From contig JAFACY010000050.1 in the NCBI GenBank assembly GCA_023425285.1, positions 1 to 11,600 on the forward strand: a stretch of 11,600 nt of DNA. Reading direction: 5' to 3'. This document shows positions 1-6,462 of this stretch, piece by piece (the first letter of the stretch is position 1; each line of letters starts with the position of its first letter). Position numbers and translations under genes: made by a program. This stretch comes from Bacillota bacterium. GTDB lineage: Bacteria; Bacillota; Clostridia; Tissierellales; Sedimentibacteraceae. The notes under the pieces are model-generated. The model made no database searches and was not told the DNA's origin. It saw nothing but the letters and a program-made list of their open reading frames with translations.

Positions 1-50
1 AACAAATTAAAAATAAATTAAAATTATGGTTTAGAAATTCAAATATTTAG

Positions 51-79
51 TAGACACACATATTTTTTATATATATAAT
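51..79 (+). promoter_or_regulatory. Sigma-A-type promoter of the hydrolase/acyltransferase operon
   Basis: A -35 box TAGACA (51-56) is separated by exactly 17 bases from a perfect -10 box TATAAT (74-79). Transcription would start near 86, about 90 bases before the first start codon. The surroundings are very AT-rich, so chance matches are possible, but both boxes and the spacing fit. Nothing else is visible in 1-50. Confidence 0.6.
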
Positions 80-82
80 TCA

Positions 83-147
83 TATATCATACCATCACCT
101 CGGTAATGCAAGCTCGCTTGCGCTGCACTCGGCTCAGATATGATGTA
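83..147 (+). other. Structured, locally GC-rich leader
   Basis: In an otherwise AT-rich leader, 98-135 is markedly GC-richer. It contains a hairpin GCAAG (108-112), loop CTCG, CTTGC (117-121). A longer-range helix can form between 83-91 and 139-147, 9 pairs including one G-U, of which 86-91/139-144 lie within the predicted transcript. It sits between the promoter and the ribosome site AGAGG at 168-172. No known riboswitch class was recognised, and it could be a degenerate repeat. Confidence 0.3.
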
Positions 148-177
148 ATACATGTAAATTAATAAACAGAGGTTTCT

Positions 178-1110
178 ATGGCCATAAATAAAGTGGTAAG
201 AGCGGCGTTGAAAGCTATATCTTACAGGGATATCGATATAAAGAAAAATTATTTGCAATACAGGAGCCTGGTTAATTTAGCCAACAAATCATTTAAGCCC
301 TTATACAATACATGGGATTGTGCCGTGGATTCAGACTGACATGCGATTCCGGTTAGGATTTTTTTGCCTGACGGAGAAGGAGAGTTTCCTGTTTTGTTGT
401 TCTTTCACGGAGGCGGATGGGTTACGGGCAACATTGACAGCTACAGCAGAATCTGCTCCAATATGGCTAAGATGACAAATCACAAGGTGGTGTCTGTTGA
501 TTATCGTCTTGCTCCGGAGCATCCGTTTCCGGCAGGACTGGAGGATTGCTACCAGGTTGCAAAGCTTTTTATTACCAACAAAGAGGTTAATAACAAAAGA
601 GTTACGCTTATAGGTGATAGTGCAGGCGGGAATTTGGCTGCATCTCTGTCTCTTCTGGCGAAGGAACGCAATGAATTTAAGGTTGACAGCCAGATATTGC
701 TCTATCCCGCCACAAGCAATGACCACAGCGAAAATTCACCGTTTCAGTCTGTCCATGATTATGGTACGGAATATTTGCTTACGGCTAAAAGAATTAATGA
801 CTATATGGATTTATATATAAGTAAAAAAGAAGATTTGAAAAGCCCGTATTTTTCACCGCTTTTGGCAAAGAATTTATCAGAGCAGCCGGATACACTGATT
901 ATAACGGCAGAATATTGTCCGCTCAGGGATGAAGGAGAGGAATACGGCAGGATGCTCAGAGAATCAGGAAACTATGTTTTAATATACAGGATTAAGGACG
1001 CACTTCATGGCTATTTCGCCCTGCCCCTGAGATTCCCTCAGGTGGGGTTAAGCTATGAAATTATAAACAGTTTTCTCAACAGGCAACGGGGTGAAGTAAT
1101 TGAAAAATAA
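178..1110 (+). pseudogene. HSL-family alpha/beta-hydrolase (esterase) interrupted by an in-frame TGA
   Basis: Reading from ATG 178, preceded by AGAGG at 168-172, gives a hydrolase of about 310 codons with one in-frame TGA at 337-339 (codon 54). Reading continues in the same frame on both sides, and the residues after the stop (HAIPVRIFLP) match the typical start of the hydrolase core, so this is a point nonsense change and not a frameshift. Family marks in full-length numbering are the oxyanion motif HGGGW (about 77-81), nucleophile motif GDSAGG (Ser about 148) and His in ALHGYF (about 277). The usual catalytic Asp in the 'DPL' motif is replaced by Cys (AEYCPLRDEG, codon at 916-918). Such proteins are generally cytoplasmic esterases of short-chain acyl esters. 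The 3' end overlaps the next gene by 11 bases, so translation was probably coupled. Either the gene is decaying, or a shorter product starts at an internal codon such as TTG 364. Selenocysteine is possible but less likely. The annotated extent includes the broken 5' part. Confidence 0.75.
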
Positions 1111-2371
1111 AAAAGTCAAGGATTGGAAAAAATTAGATAACGCAGCAAAAATCTTTCCTCCTAACAGCAAAAAAAGCGATACAAAGGTTTTTAGGTTTGC
1201 ATGTGAGTTGTATGATAATGTGGATAAAAATGTGCTGCAAAATGCTTTGAATATAACGGTAGATGCATTCCCTCTGTATAAATCAATAATTAAAAGCGGC
1301 GTATTCTGGTACTATTTCGAAGCAAGTCATTTCAAGCCCGTGGTGGAGGAGGAAAATCTGCCGCCATGCTCACCGCTGTATGACAGAAACAATAAAACAT
1401 TGCTTTTCAGAGTTATGTATTATAAGAAGAGGATAAACTTTGAAGTATACCACGCTTTGTCTGACGGAGCAGGAGCACTTCAATTCTTTAAAACACTTGT
1501 ATTCCATTACATAACCATAAAATATGAATATAAATTTAAAGATAAGGTCCCCCTTCTTGATATAAAAGCATCTGCGGCTCAGAAAATGGATGACAGCTTT
1601 CAGAAATATTATTCAACTCCGGCATCCGACATTAAAAAGAAGAAGGTAAAGGCATACAAGATTCGCGGGATGAAAATTCCGGAATACAGAATAAGCGTAA
1701 TTGAAGGAATTATTCCCGTAGATGCTATAATACAAAAGGTAAAAGAATACAACACATCTCTGACTATTTTTTTAGCGGCAATATTGATGTGTGCCATAAA
1801 CGAAGATATTCCGCTGAGGCATAAAAAGAGATCAGTTGTTTTAAGCATACCCGTTAATTTAAGAAACTATTTTCATTCGGAAACCGCAAGAAACTTTTTC
1901 GGAGTTATTAACGTAAGCTATAATTTTTCATCAGGAAGCGGTGAGCTGCAGGAAGTAATTGAGCATTTGAAAAATGAATTCAGGGAAAATCTGACGGCGG
2001 AAGTATTGGCTAAGAGAATAAACAATCTTTCATCACTGGAGCACAATTTCCTGCTCAGGGCAATTCCCCTGTTTATAAAGGATATAGCTCTGAAGATAGC
2101 CAACAGCATTGTGGACAGAAGCTATACTTCAACATTGTCAAATGTGGGAAGAGTTGATGTTCCGGATGAAATAAAGCAGTTCATATCATCATTCGATATA
2201 TTTGTCAGCACAAATAAGCTGCAGGCATGCATGTGCTCCTATGAGAACAAGCTGAGAATAAGCTTTACATCCGCGTTTGTCAGCACGGAGGTACAAAGGC
2301 GATTTTTCAAACAGCTTGCAGCCTTAGGTCTGCCGGTTATAATAGAATCAAACATAGTAAATGAAGAATAG
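1100..2371 (+). CDS. Condensation-domain-like acyltransferase (alcohol acetyltransferase / COG4908 type)
   Basis: This 423-residue protein starts at TTG 1100, preceded at 5 bases by GGGGTGA (1088-1094), and overlaps the hydrolase by 11 bases. The motif HALSDG (His118, Asp122, Gly123) is the HxxxDG signature of the chloramphenicol-acetyltransferase, NRPS-condensation and alcohol-acetyltransferase superfamily, in which the His deprotonates the acceptor. A preceding beta-strand (LLFRVMYYKKRINFEVY) and a later SNVGRVDVP segment (around 350) fit the two-lobed fold. No carrier-protein domain or signal peptide is visible, so it probably acts as a free-standing cytoplasmic acyltransferase using an acyl-CoA or acyl thioester. 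The acceptor is unknown. It lies between an esterase and a zinc-ribbon membrane protein, an arrangement I recall from other Clostridia. The superfamily call is confident; the substrate cannot be read from sequence. Confidence 0.8.
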   Translation: MKNKKVKDWKKLDNAAKIFPPNSKKSDTKVFRFACELYDNVDKNVLQNALNITVDAFPLYKSIIKSGVFWYYFEASHFKPVVEEENLPPCSPLYDRNNKTLLFRVMYYKKRINFEVYHALSDGAGALQFFKTLVFHYITIKYEYKFKDKVPLLDIKASAAQKMDDSFQKYYSTPASDIKKKKVKAYKIRGMKIPEYRISVIEGIIPVDAIIQKVKEYNTSLTIFLAAILMCAINEDIPLRHKKRSVVLSIPVNLRNYFHSETARNFFGVINVSYNFSSGSGELQEVIEHLKNEFRENLTAEVLAKRINNLSSLEHNFLLRAIPLFIKDIALKIANSIVDRSYTSTLSNVGRVDVPDEIKQFISSFDIFVSTNKLQACMCSYENKLRISFTSAFVSTEVQRRFFKQLAALGLPVIIESNIVNEE

Positions 2372-2382
2372 GATGTGTCAAG

Positions 2383-3045
2383 GTGAAATATTGTAATAAT
2401 TGTAAGGTTGAAGTTGTAGGTAACAGAAAGGATTGTCCTCTTTGTCAGGAAACACTTAAGGGAGATAAATCTCAGGATGAGGTTTTTCCTAAAATTACAT
2501 TTGTATATAAGGAGAACAGCCTCTTTTTTAAGATACTGCTGTTGGCTTCGATTATAATAGGAAGCACAACCGTTGCTTTAAACATTCTTCTTGATGATTG
2601 GGGAGCCTGGTCGGTATTCGTATTGGGAGGTCTTGGTTCGGTATGGGCAAGTCTGACTACTGCAATCAACAAACGAAAAAACATTCACAAAAACATAATA
2701 TATCAGGTAATGCTGATATCCGTAATAGCCGTTATCTGGGATTTTCTGATCGGATGGAGAAGCTGGTCCATAAGCTACGTTATACCATTTGTATGTTTTT
2801 TTGCCATGATTTCAATGGCGGTTATCTCAAAGGTGCTGAAGCTTTACATAGAGGATTACATCGTATACATAATCATTGACGGACTGTTCGGCATAATCCC
2901 CATAATATTCATATTTACGGGAGGACTGAGCGTCCTGTACCCATCCCTCATATGCATAGTAACAAGCATAATATCTCTATCGACAATTTTAATATTCGAA
3001 GACAAAAAGCTCTTAGCGGAAATTAAGAGAAGGCTGCATATGTGA
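2383..3045 (+). CDS. Zinc-ribbon six-helix membrane protein (DUF6320-like)
   Basis: This 220-residue protein has two CxxC pairs at the N-terminus (Cys4/Cys7 and Cys18/Cys21), a small treble-clef or zinc-ribbon site. After a hydrophilic linker come about six hydrophobic stretches (roughly 48-70, 74-94, 105-124, 130-150, 158-179, 184-205) and a short basic tail. It starts at GTG 2383, only 11 bases after the acyltransferase stop, with AGGATG as a modest ribosome site. It is the last gene of the operon, followed by a hairpin terminator. The architecture matches proteins annotated DUF6320. No enzymatic motif is visible. A role as membrane anchor, sensor or partner for the acyltransferase is inference from position only. 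Confidence 0.75.
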   Translation: MKYCNNCKVEVVGNRKDCPLCQETLKGDKSQDEVFPKITFVYKENSLFFKILLLASIIIGSTTVALNILLDDWGAWSVFVLGGLGSVWASLTTAINKRKNIHKNIIYQVMLISVIAVIWDFLIGWRSWSISYVIPFVCFFAMISMAVISKVLKLYIEDYIVYIIIDGLFGIIPIIFIFTGGLSVLYPSLICIVTSIISLSTILIFEDKKLLAEIKRRLHM

Positions 3046-3085
3046 AAAGTTTTAAAAGCAGATATAAAACAATAAAATCAACGAT

Positions 3086-3114
3086 AAAAACAAGGCTATA
3101 GTTCTTGTTTTTTT
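3086..3114 (+). terminator. Intrinsic terminator of the three-gene operon
   Basis: AAAAACAAG (3086-3094) pairs with CTTGTTTTT (3104-3112) across a 9-base loop and runs into a T-rich tail to 3114. The stem is AT-rich and weak on its own, but the position 40 bases after the last operon gene and the U tract support termination. Confidence 0.6.
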
Positions 3115-3132
3115 CTTGCATTATTTTGGAAA

Positions 3133-3161
3133 TTGCAGTACAATTAGACAGAACATATATT
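3133..3161 (+). promoter_or_regulatory. Promoter of the KilA-N gene
   Basis: TTGCAG (3133-3138), a 17-base spacer and TATATT (3156-3161) precede the KilA-N start codon by 31 bases. With the upstream terminator, this makes the gene an independent transcription unit. Confidence 0.55.
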
Positions 3162-3192
3162 CGAGATAAAAATTAATAATGAGGGAGGATGT

Positions 3193-4038
3193 ATGGTAAA
3201 AAAGATAATAAAAGATACAATTCATGCAAAAGGTTTAGATATTGCAATTTATACAGAAGATTTTAAGGATGAGTTTATATCTCTTACAGACATTGCGCGA
3301 TATAAAAGTGATGAACCGTTTATTGTTATTAATAATTGGATGAGAGGCAAAGATACTATTGAGTTCTTAGGATTATGGGAGCAATTGCATAATAAAGATT
3401 TTAAACCTATCGAATTCGATAGGTTTAAAAAAGAAGCTGGTTATAATGCTTTCACATTATCTCCGCAAAAATGGATAGAAAATACAAATGCCATCGGCAT
3501 CATATCTAAATCAGGACGTTATGGCGGAACTTTTGCACATTCTGACATTGCTTTTGAATTTGCATCGTGGATATCCGCAGAGTTTAAGCTCTATATTATC
3601 AAAGACTATAAAAGGATCAAGAGTGATGAAGGCAGCAGGCTTTCTCTGAACTGGAATTTGAATCGTGAAATTTCAAAAATAAACTACCGAATCCATACAG
3701 ATGCTATCAAAGAAAATTTGATTCCGGCAGAATTAACTCCCTATCAGATTTCGATGACGTATGCTAACGAAGCAGATGTACTAAATGTAGCTTTGTTTGG
3801 AATAACCGCCAGGCAATGGAGAGACAGTAATCCGGGTAAAATCGGAAATATAAGGGATTATGCTACATTAAATCAGTTATTGGTTTTGTCAAATATGGAA
3901 AGCTATAATGCAATTTTAATTGAACAAGGAAAAGCTCAGTCGGAAAGAATTATACTATTGAATAAATTAGCTATTCATCAATTGAGAGCAATAGAAAACA
4001 TTAGTATTGATGCTGTAAAAAGATTAAAAGAAAAATAA
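3193..4038 (+). CDS. KilA-N domain protein (phage-type DNA-binding)
   Basis: The 281-residue product begins at ATG 3193 after a strong GGGAGG (3183-3188). The N-terminal half (about 15-145) has hallmarks of the KilA-N domain: SLTDIARY near 30, NNWMRGKDTIEFL near 47-59, the FTLSPQKWIENTNAIGI block (87-103) and SGRYGGTFAHSDIAFEFASW (107-126). The C-terminal part holds the NEADVLNVALFGITARQWR and GNIRDYATLNQLL blocks often found after this domain in bacterial proteins. KilA-N domains occur in phage and large-DNA-virus proteins and are thought to bind nucleic acid. Here the gene stands alone between metabolic operons, with its own promoter and terminator and no phage structural or integrase genes nearby, so it looks like a solitary acquired or domesticated gene. 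Its regulatory target is unknown. A perfect 32-bp palindrome lies inside codons 69-80. Confidence 0.85.
   Translation: MVKKIIKDTIHAKGLDIAIYTEDFKDEFISLTDIARYKSDEPFIVINNWMRGKDTIEFLGLWEQLHNKDFKPIEFDRFKKEAGYNAFTLSPQKWIENTNAIGIISKSGRYGGTFAHSDIAFEFASWISAEFKLYIIKDYKRIKSDEGSRLSLNWNLNREISKINYRIHTDAIKENLIPAELTPYQISMTYANEADVLNVALFGITARQWRDSNPGKIGNIRDYATLNQLLVLSNMESYNAILIEQGKAQSERIILLNKLAIHQLRAIENISIDAVKRLKEK
3399..3430. repeat. Perfect 32-bp palindrome inside the KilA-N gene
   Basis: Two 16-base arms with no spacer match perfectly. The left arm is TTTTAAACCTATCGAA (3399-3414) and the right arm is its exact reverse complement (3415-3430); the centre is an EcoRI-type GAATTC. It encodes residues 69-80 (FKPIEFDRFK region) of the KilA-N domain. 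It could extrude as a cruciform, fold as an mRNA hairpin, or be a binding site for a dimeric protein. No T tract follows, so it is not an ordinary terminator. Confidence 0.9.
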
Positions 4039-4062
4039 ACGGGACATATCAGTGTCCCGTTT
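4037..4062. terminator. Bidirectional terminator between the KilA-N gene and asnA
   Basis: AAACGGGACA (4037-4046) pairs perfectly with TGTCCCGTTT (4053-4062) around a 6-base loop. A T tract follows on the + strand, and an A tract on the left provides a U-rich tail for the - strand. It separates two convergent genes ending at 4038 and 4068. Confidence 0.85.
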
Positions 4063-4067
4063 TGCGT

Positions 4068-5081
4068 CTACAGCAAGTGTATTTCGTTTTTTCTGCACAG
4101 TTCTATCATGTCTTCGGGCCATACTGCGGATTGAACTTCTCCAATGTGTGCTTTTTGAAGGAAGTACATGCACATTCTTGATTGTCCGATACCGCCACCT
4201 ATGGTGAAAGGTACTTTTTCGTTTATCACATCCTGATGGAATGGGAAGTCGGCTTTATGCATCTGATTTCTTTCTTTAAGCTGGTTCATCAGAGCTTCTT
4301 TGTCAACTCTGATACCCATTGATGACAGCTCCAGTGCAATATCCAATGTTGAAAAATAAAACAGTATATCGCCGTTTAAACTCCAGTCATCATAATCGGC
4401 AGCACGACCGTCGTGGATTGTATCGTCAGATAATTTCTTACCTACCTCCATCAGGAATACTGCTTTTTTATCCTTTGTTATCAGATATTCTCTTTCCTTC
4501 GGAGTTTTGTCGGGATAAAGCTGTAAAAGCTCCTCGGTTGTAATGAAATAAATATCCTCAGGCATTTCGTTTCTTAAAAAAGGATAGAGGCTTTCCAGAT
4601 GTTTTTCTGTGGCTTTAAACGCGCTGTATATTTGCTTCACTATATATTTTAAGGTATCCTTATTTCTGTCTTCTTTTTTTATTATTTTTTCCCAGTCCCA
4701 TTGGTCGACATAAATGGAATGTATGTTATCTAAATCTTCATCTCTTCTGATAGCGTTCATATCTGTATAAAGACCTGTATACGCATCAAATCTGTAGCTT
4801 CCGAGAGCCATTCTCTTCCACTTAGCCAGGGACTGCACTATTTCAACATCATATTTTGTTTCAAGCATATCAAAGCGAACTGCTCTTTCGACACCGTTCA
4901 GATCATCGTTGAGACCTGATTCGGGTCTTACCATCAGCGGAGCCGATACTCTTATGAGAGAAAGGTTTTTTGAAAGCTCTGATTCAAAAAAATCCTTTAT
5001 TTTTTTAATTGCTATCTGAGTTTCTAAAAGTGAAAGCTTACTCATATAGCCTTCGGGTATTATTAATTTTTCTAATGACAT
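4068..5081 (-). CDS. asnA: Aspartate--ammonia ligase (asparagine synthetase A)
   Basis: AsnA makes asparagine from aspartate, ammonia and ATP (giving AMP and pyrophosphate) in the cytoplasm and does not need glutamine. The 337 residues are close to the E. coli length of about 330. Family blocks in order are SLAKWKR (84-90), LYTDMNAIRRDED (104-116), HSIYVDQWDWE (121-131), YDDWSLNGDIL (230-240), ELSSMGIRVD (251-260) and TIGGGIGQSR (293-302), all expected of this class-II aminoacyl-tRNA-synthetase-like fold. The short insert before LNGDIL in the E. coli enzyme is missing. The start ATG at 5081 has GGAGG 5 bases upstream. It follows the MFS gene by 14 bases, so the two are probably co-transcribed, and it ends at a bidirectional terminator. 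No T-box-like leader is visible before asnA or in the short region before the MFS gene. Confidence 0.95.
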   Translation of the reverse strand: MSLEKLIIPEGYMSKLSLLETQIAIKKIKDFFESELSKNLSLIRVSAPLMVRPESGLNDDLNGVERAVRFDMLETKYDVEIVQSLAKWKRMALGSYRFDAYTGLYTDMNAIRRDEDLDNIHSIYVDQWDWEKIIKKEDRNKDTLKYIVKQIYSAFKATEKHLESLYPFLRNEMPEDIYFITTEELLQLYPDKTPKEREYLITKDKKAVFLMEVGKKLSDDTIHDGRAADYDDWSLNGDILFYFSTLDIALELSSMGIRVDKEALMNQLKERNQMHKADFPFHQDVINEKVPFTIGGGIGQSRMCMYFLQKAHIGEVQSAVWPEDMIELCRKNEIHLL

Positions 5082-5095
5082 TTAATCCTCCAAAT

Positions 5096-6271
5096 TTAAA
5101 TCTGATTTATATTTTCTTTTTTTCTTTTTATCATTATCAATACAAGCATAATTACAAAGCACACAAGAGCGATGGGAGCAGTGTAAAAAGCCCGGTATGT
5201 TCCTAAAATATCATTTAATGCACCGATAACATTAAACATTATTACATTCAGTATGTTGCTTATGGTGACAATAAAGCCTATTGCATATGAAGAGTTCTGA
5301 TTAAATACTGAGCTTATTATAACCATCATGGTAGGGAAGGTTATGGACATAAACAGTCCGGATATCGCTATTAATATGAGTCCGTTGCTTCTTGTCTGCA
5401 AGCCTGTTATGATAAAGACCGCACTTATGGCCAAGGATGCTGCAAGACCCTTTATATTGCCGGTTTTGTTCAGTACAAAGCCCCCGAGCAGCCTTCCAAG
5501 AGCGAACAGTAAAAAATAAACGGATGCATATTTTGCGGCTCCTGCCGGATCAAGTCCATAGGTTCCTCTCATGTAGCTTATGAACCATGTCAGTACCACG
5601 CTTTCGGATATCAATCCGAATGTAAGAGCTATGATGAGCATATAGACATATGGATTTTTATAAAAGTCCTCTTTCTTATACGTCTTTTCACTCTTAATCT
5701 GTACATTGGGCATTTTAACAATAAGAGAAATTATTGTTGCTATTACGAAAAATATGAGCAGATAAAGATATATGCTTCTCCACCCGATGCTGCGGGACAG
5801 CAATACTCCGACAGCACTTTGTCCTGCGAAGCTTCCCATTCCGTACATGAAATGAGTTATGTTCATAAGTATGGATTCAAATCCTACGGAAAGCGCAGGC
5901 ACCATCGAATCGACACCTATGGCTATGCATGATCTTCCCAGTCCGAACATAAAATTGAACAGTGCCAGAGTAAATACACTGCGGGTAAACGGAGCAATCA
6001 ATACTGCAATTGTTGAAATTACCGAGCCGACTATGTATACAAATTTGTGACCCCTGGTTTCACACAGTTGTCCTGCCACAAAGCTTCCTATTATGGCTCC
6101 AACCGTATTTATGCTCAGGATTAAGCTTATGGTACTGTTGCTTATATTAAACTCTTCCATAAAAAAGGGAATGAAGTTGCCCTTAGTGCTTTCAAAGAGT
6201 GCGATAGTAATGTATAAATAAAACAAAGTAAATATTAAAAATATTTTATTGTTTTTAACCAAGAAACTCAT
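5096..6271 (-). CDS. MFS transporter, substrate unknown
   Basis: This is a 391-residue protein with about twelve hydrophobic helices in two halves separated by a charged loop (around 195-205, KSEKTYKKEDFYKNP). The loop after the second helix (GQLCETRGHKF) resembles MFS motif A, with a second copy-like segment GRLLGGFVLNKTG in the C-terminal half. It lies 14 bases upstream of asnA, so uptake or export of an amino acid such as aspartate or asparagine is an attractive guess, but nothing in the sequence fixes the substrate. The start is uncertain: ATG 6271 directly abuts its AAAGG (6272-6276), too close for normal spacing, whereas the in-frame TTG at 6262 (codon 4) lies about 8 bases from AAGGA. 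The difference is three residues. Confidence 0.85.
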   Translation of the reverse strand: MSFLVKNNKIFLIFTLFYLYITIALFESTKGNFIPFFMEEFNISNSTISLILSINTVGAIIGSFVAGQLCETRGHKFVYIVGSVISTIAVLIAPFTRSVFTLALFNFMFGLGRSCIAIGVDSMVPALSVGFESILMNITHFMYGMGSFAGQSAVGVLLSRSIGWRSIYLYLLIFFVIATIISLIVKMPNVQIKSEKTYKKEDFYKNPYVYMLIIALTFGLISESVVLTWFISYMRGTYGLDPAGAAKYASVYFLLFALGRLLGGFVLNKTGNIKGLAASLAISAVFIITGLQTRSNGLILIAISGLFMSITFPTMMVIISSVFNQNSSYAIGFIVTISNILNVIMFNVIGALNDILGTYRAFYTAPIALVCFVIMLVLIMIKRKKENINQI

Positions 6272-6276
6272 CCTTT
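6260..6276 (-). promoter_or_regulatory. Ribosome site suggesting a TTG start for the MFS gene
   Basis: On the - strand, AAAGG (6276-6272) touches the ATG at 6271-6269 with no spacer, while TTG at 6262-6260 sits at a normal distance. The TTG may be the true start. Confidence 0.4.
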
Positions 6277-6296
6277 CACACGTTAACTTTCCAATA

Positions 6297-6338
6297 TTTT
6301 ATTATACTATCACAAAAAAAATATATAGTAAAGTAAAA
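6297..6338. promoter_or_regulatory. Imperfect inverted repeat at the MFS/GNAT divergent region, including a -10 box
   Basis: TTTTATTATACTAT (6297-6310) and ATAGTAAAGTAAAA (6325-6338) are inverted copies matching at 12 of 14 positions, separated by 14 bases with an A8 run. The left arm contains a perfect TATAAT on the - strand (6306-6301) that would serve the MFS-asnA operon; no good -35 was found at the right distance. It could be an operator, but AT-rich DNA gives such repeats by chance. Confidence 0.35.
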
Positions 6339-6341
6339 TAG

Positions 6342-6370
6342 TTGACTTATATTTATGAGACATATAGAAT
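6342..6370 (+). promoter_or_regulatory. Promoter of the GNAT gene
   Basis: TTGACT (6342-6347), a 17-base spacer and TAGAAT (6365-6370) form a near-consensus promoter. Transcription would start near 6377, downstream of the in-frame ATG at 6355. This rules out that upstream start from this promoter and favours ATG 6463. Confidence 0.65.
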
Positions 6371-6387
6371 TAAAAAGTCATAGGAAA

Positions 6388-6441
6388 GGGGACACACCTC
6401 TTTCTATAGGGAAATACTTTGAGGGTAAGAGGAATGTCCCC
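6388..6441 (+). repeat. Two-part hairpin (REP/MITE-like) in the GNAT leader
   Basis: GGGGACA (6388-6394) pairs with TGTCCCC (6435-6441), and CCTCTT (6397-6402) pairs with AAGAGG (6427-6432). A symmetric 2x2 internal loop lies between the stems and a 24-base terminal loop closes the structure. It sits wholly between the promoter and the ribosome site of the GNAT gene. The shape and the GGGGACA ends resemble interspersed palindromic repeats of clostridial genomes. A second copy is not present in this window, so repeat status is inference. Confidence 0.55.
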
Positions 6442-6462
6442 AATTTAATAAGGAGAAAAAAT

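Noticed and set aside
331..726. 131-codon open frame on the minus strand
   Set aside because: It lies antisense to the clearly coding esterase, has no family features, and is a shadow frame.
178..1110. Alternative genetic code reading TGA as an amino acid
   Set aside because: TGA ends the zinc-ribbon gene (3043-3045) and the GNAT gene (7009-7011) at expected family lengths.
6272..6341. T-box or other amino-acid riboswitch controlling MFS-asnA
   Set aside because: The space between the likely promoter and the start codon is only a few tens of bases and no T-box motifs are present.
6355..6462. N-terminal extension of the GNAT protein from ATG 6355
   Set aside because: It overlaps the promoter and the leader hairpin, has no ribosome site, and does not resemble the family. 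ATG 6463 has AAGGAG at ideal spacing.
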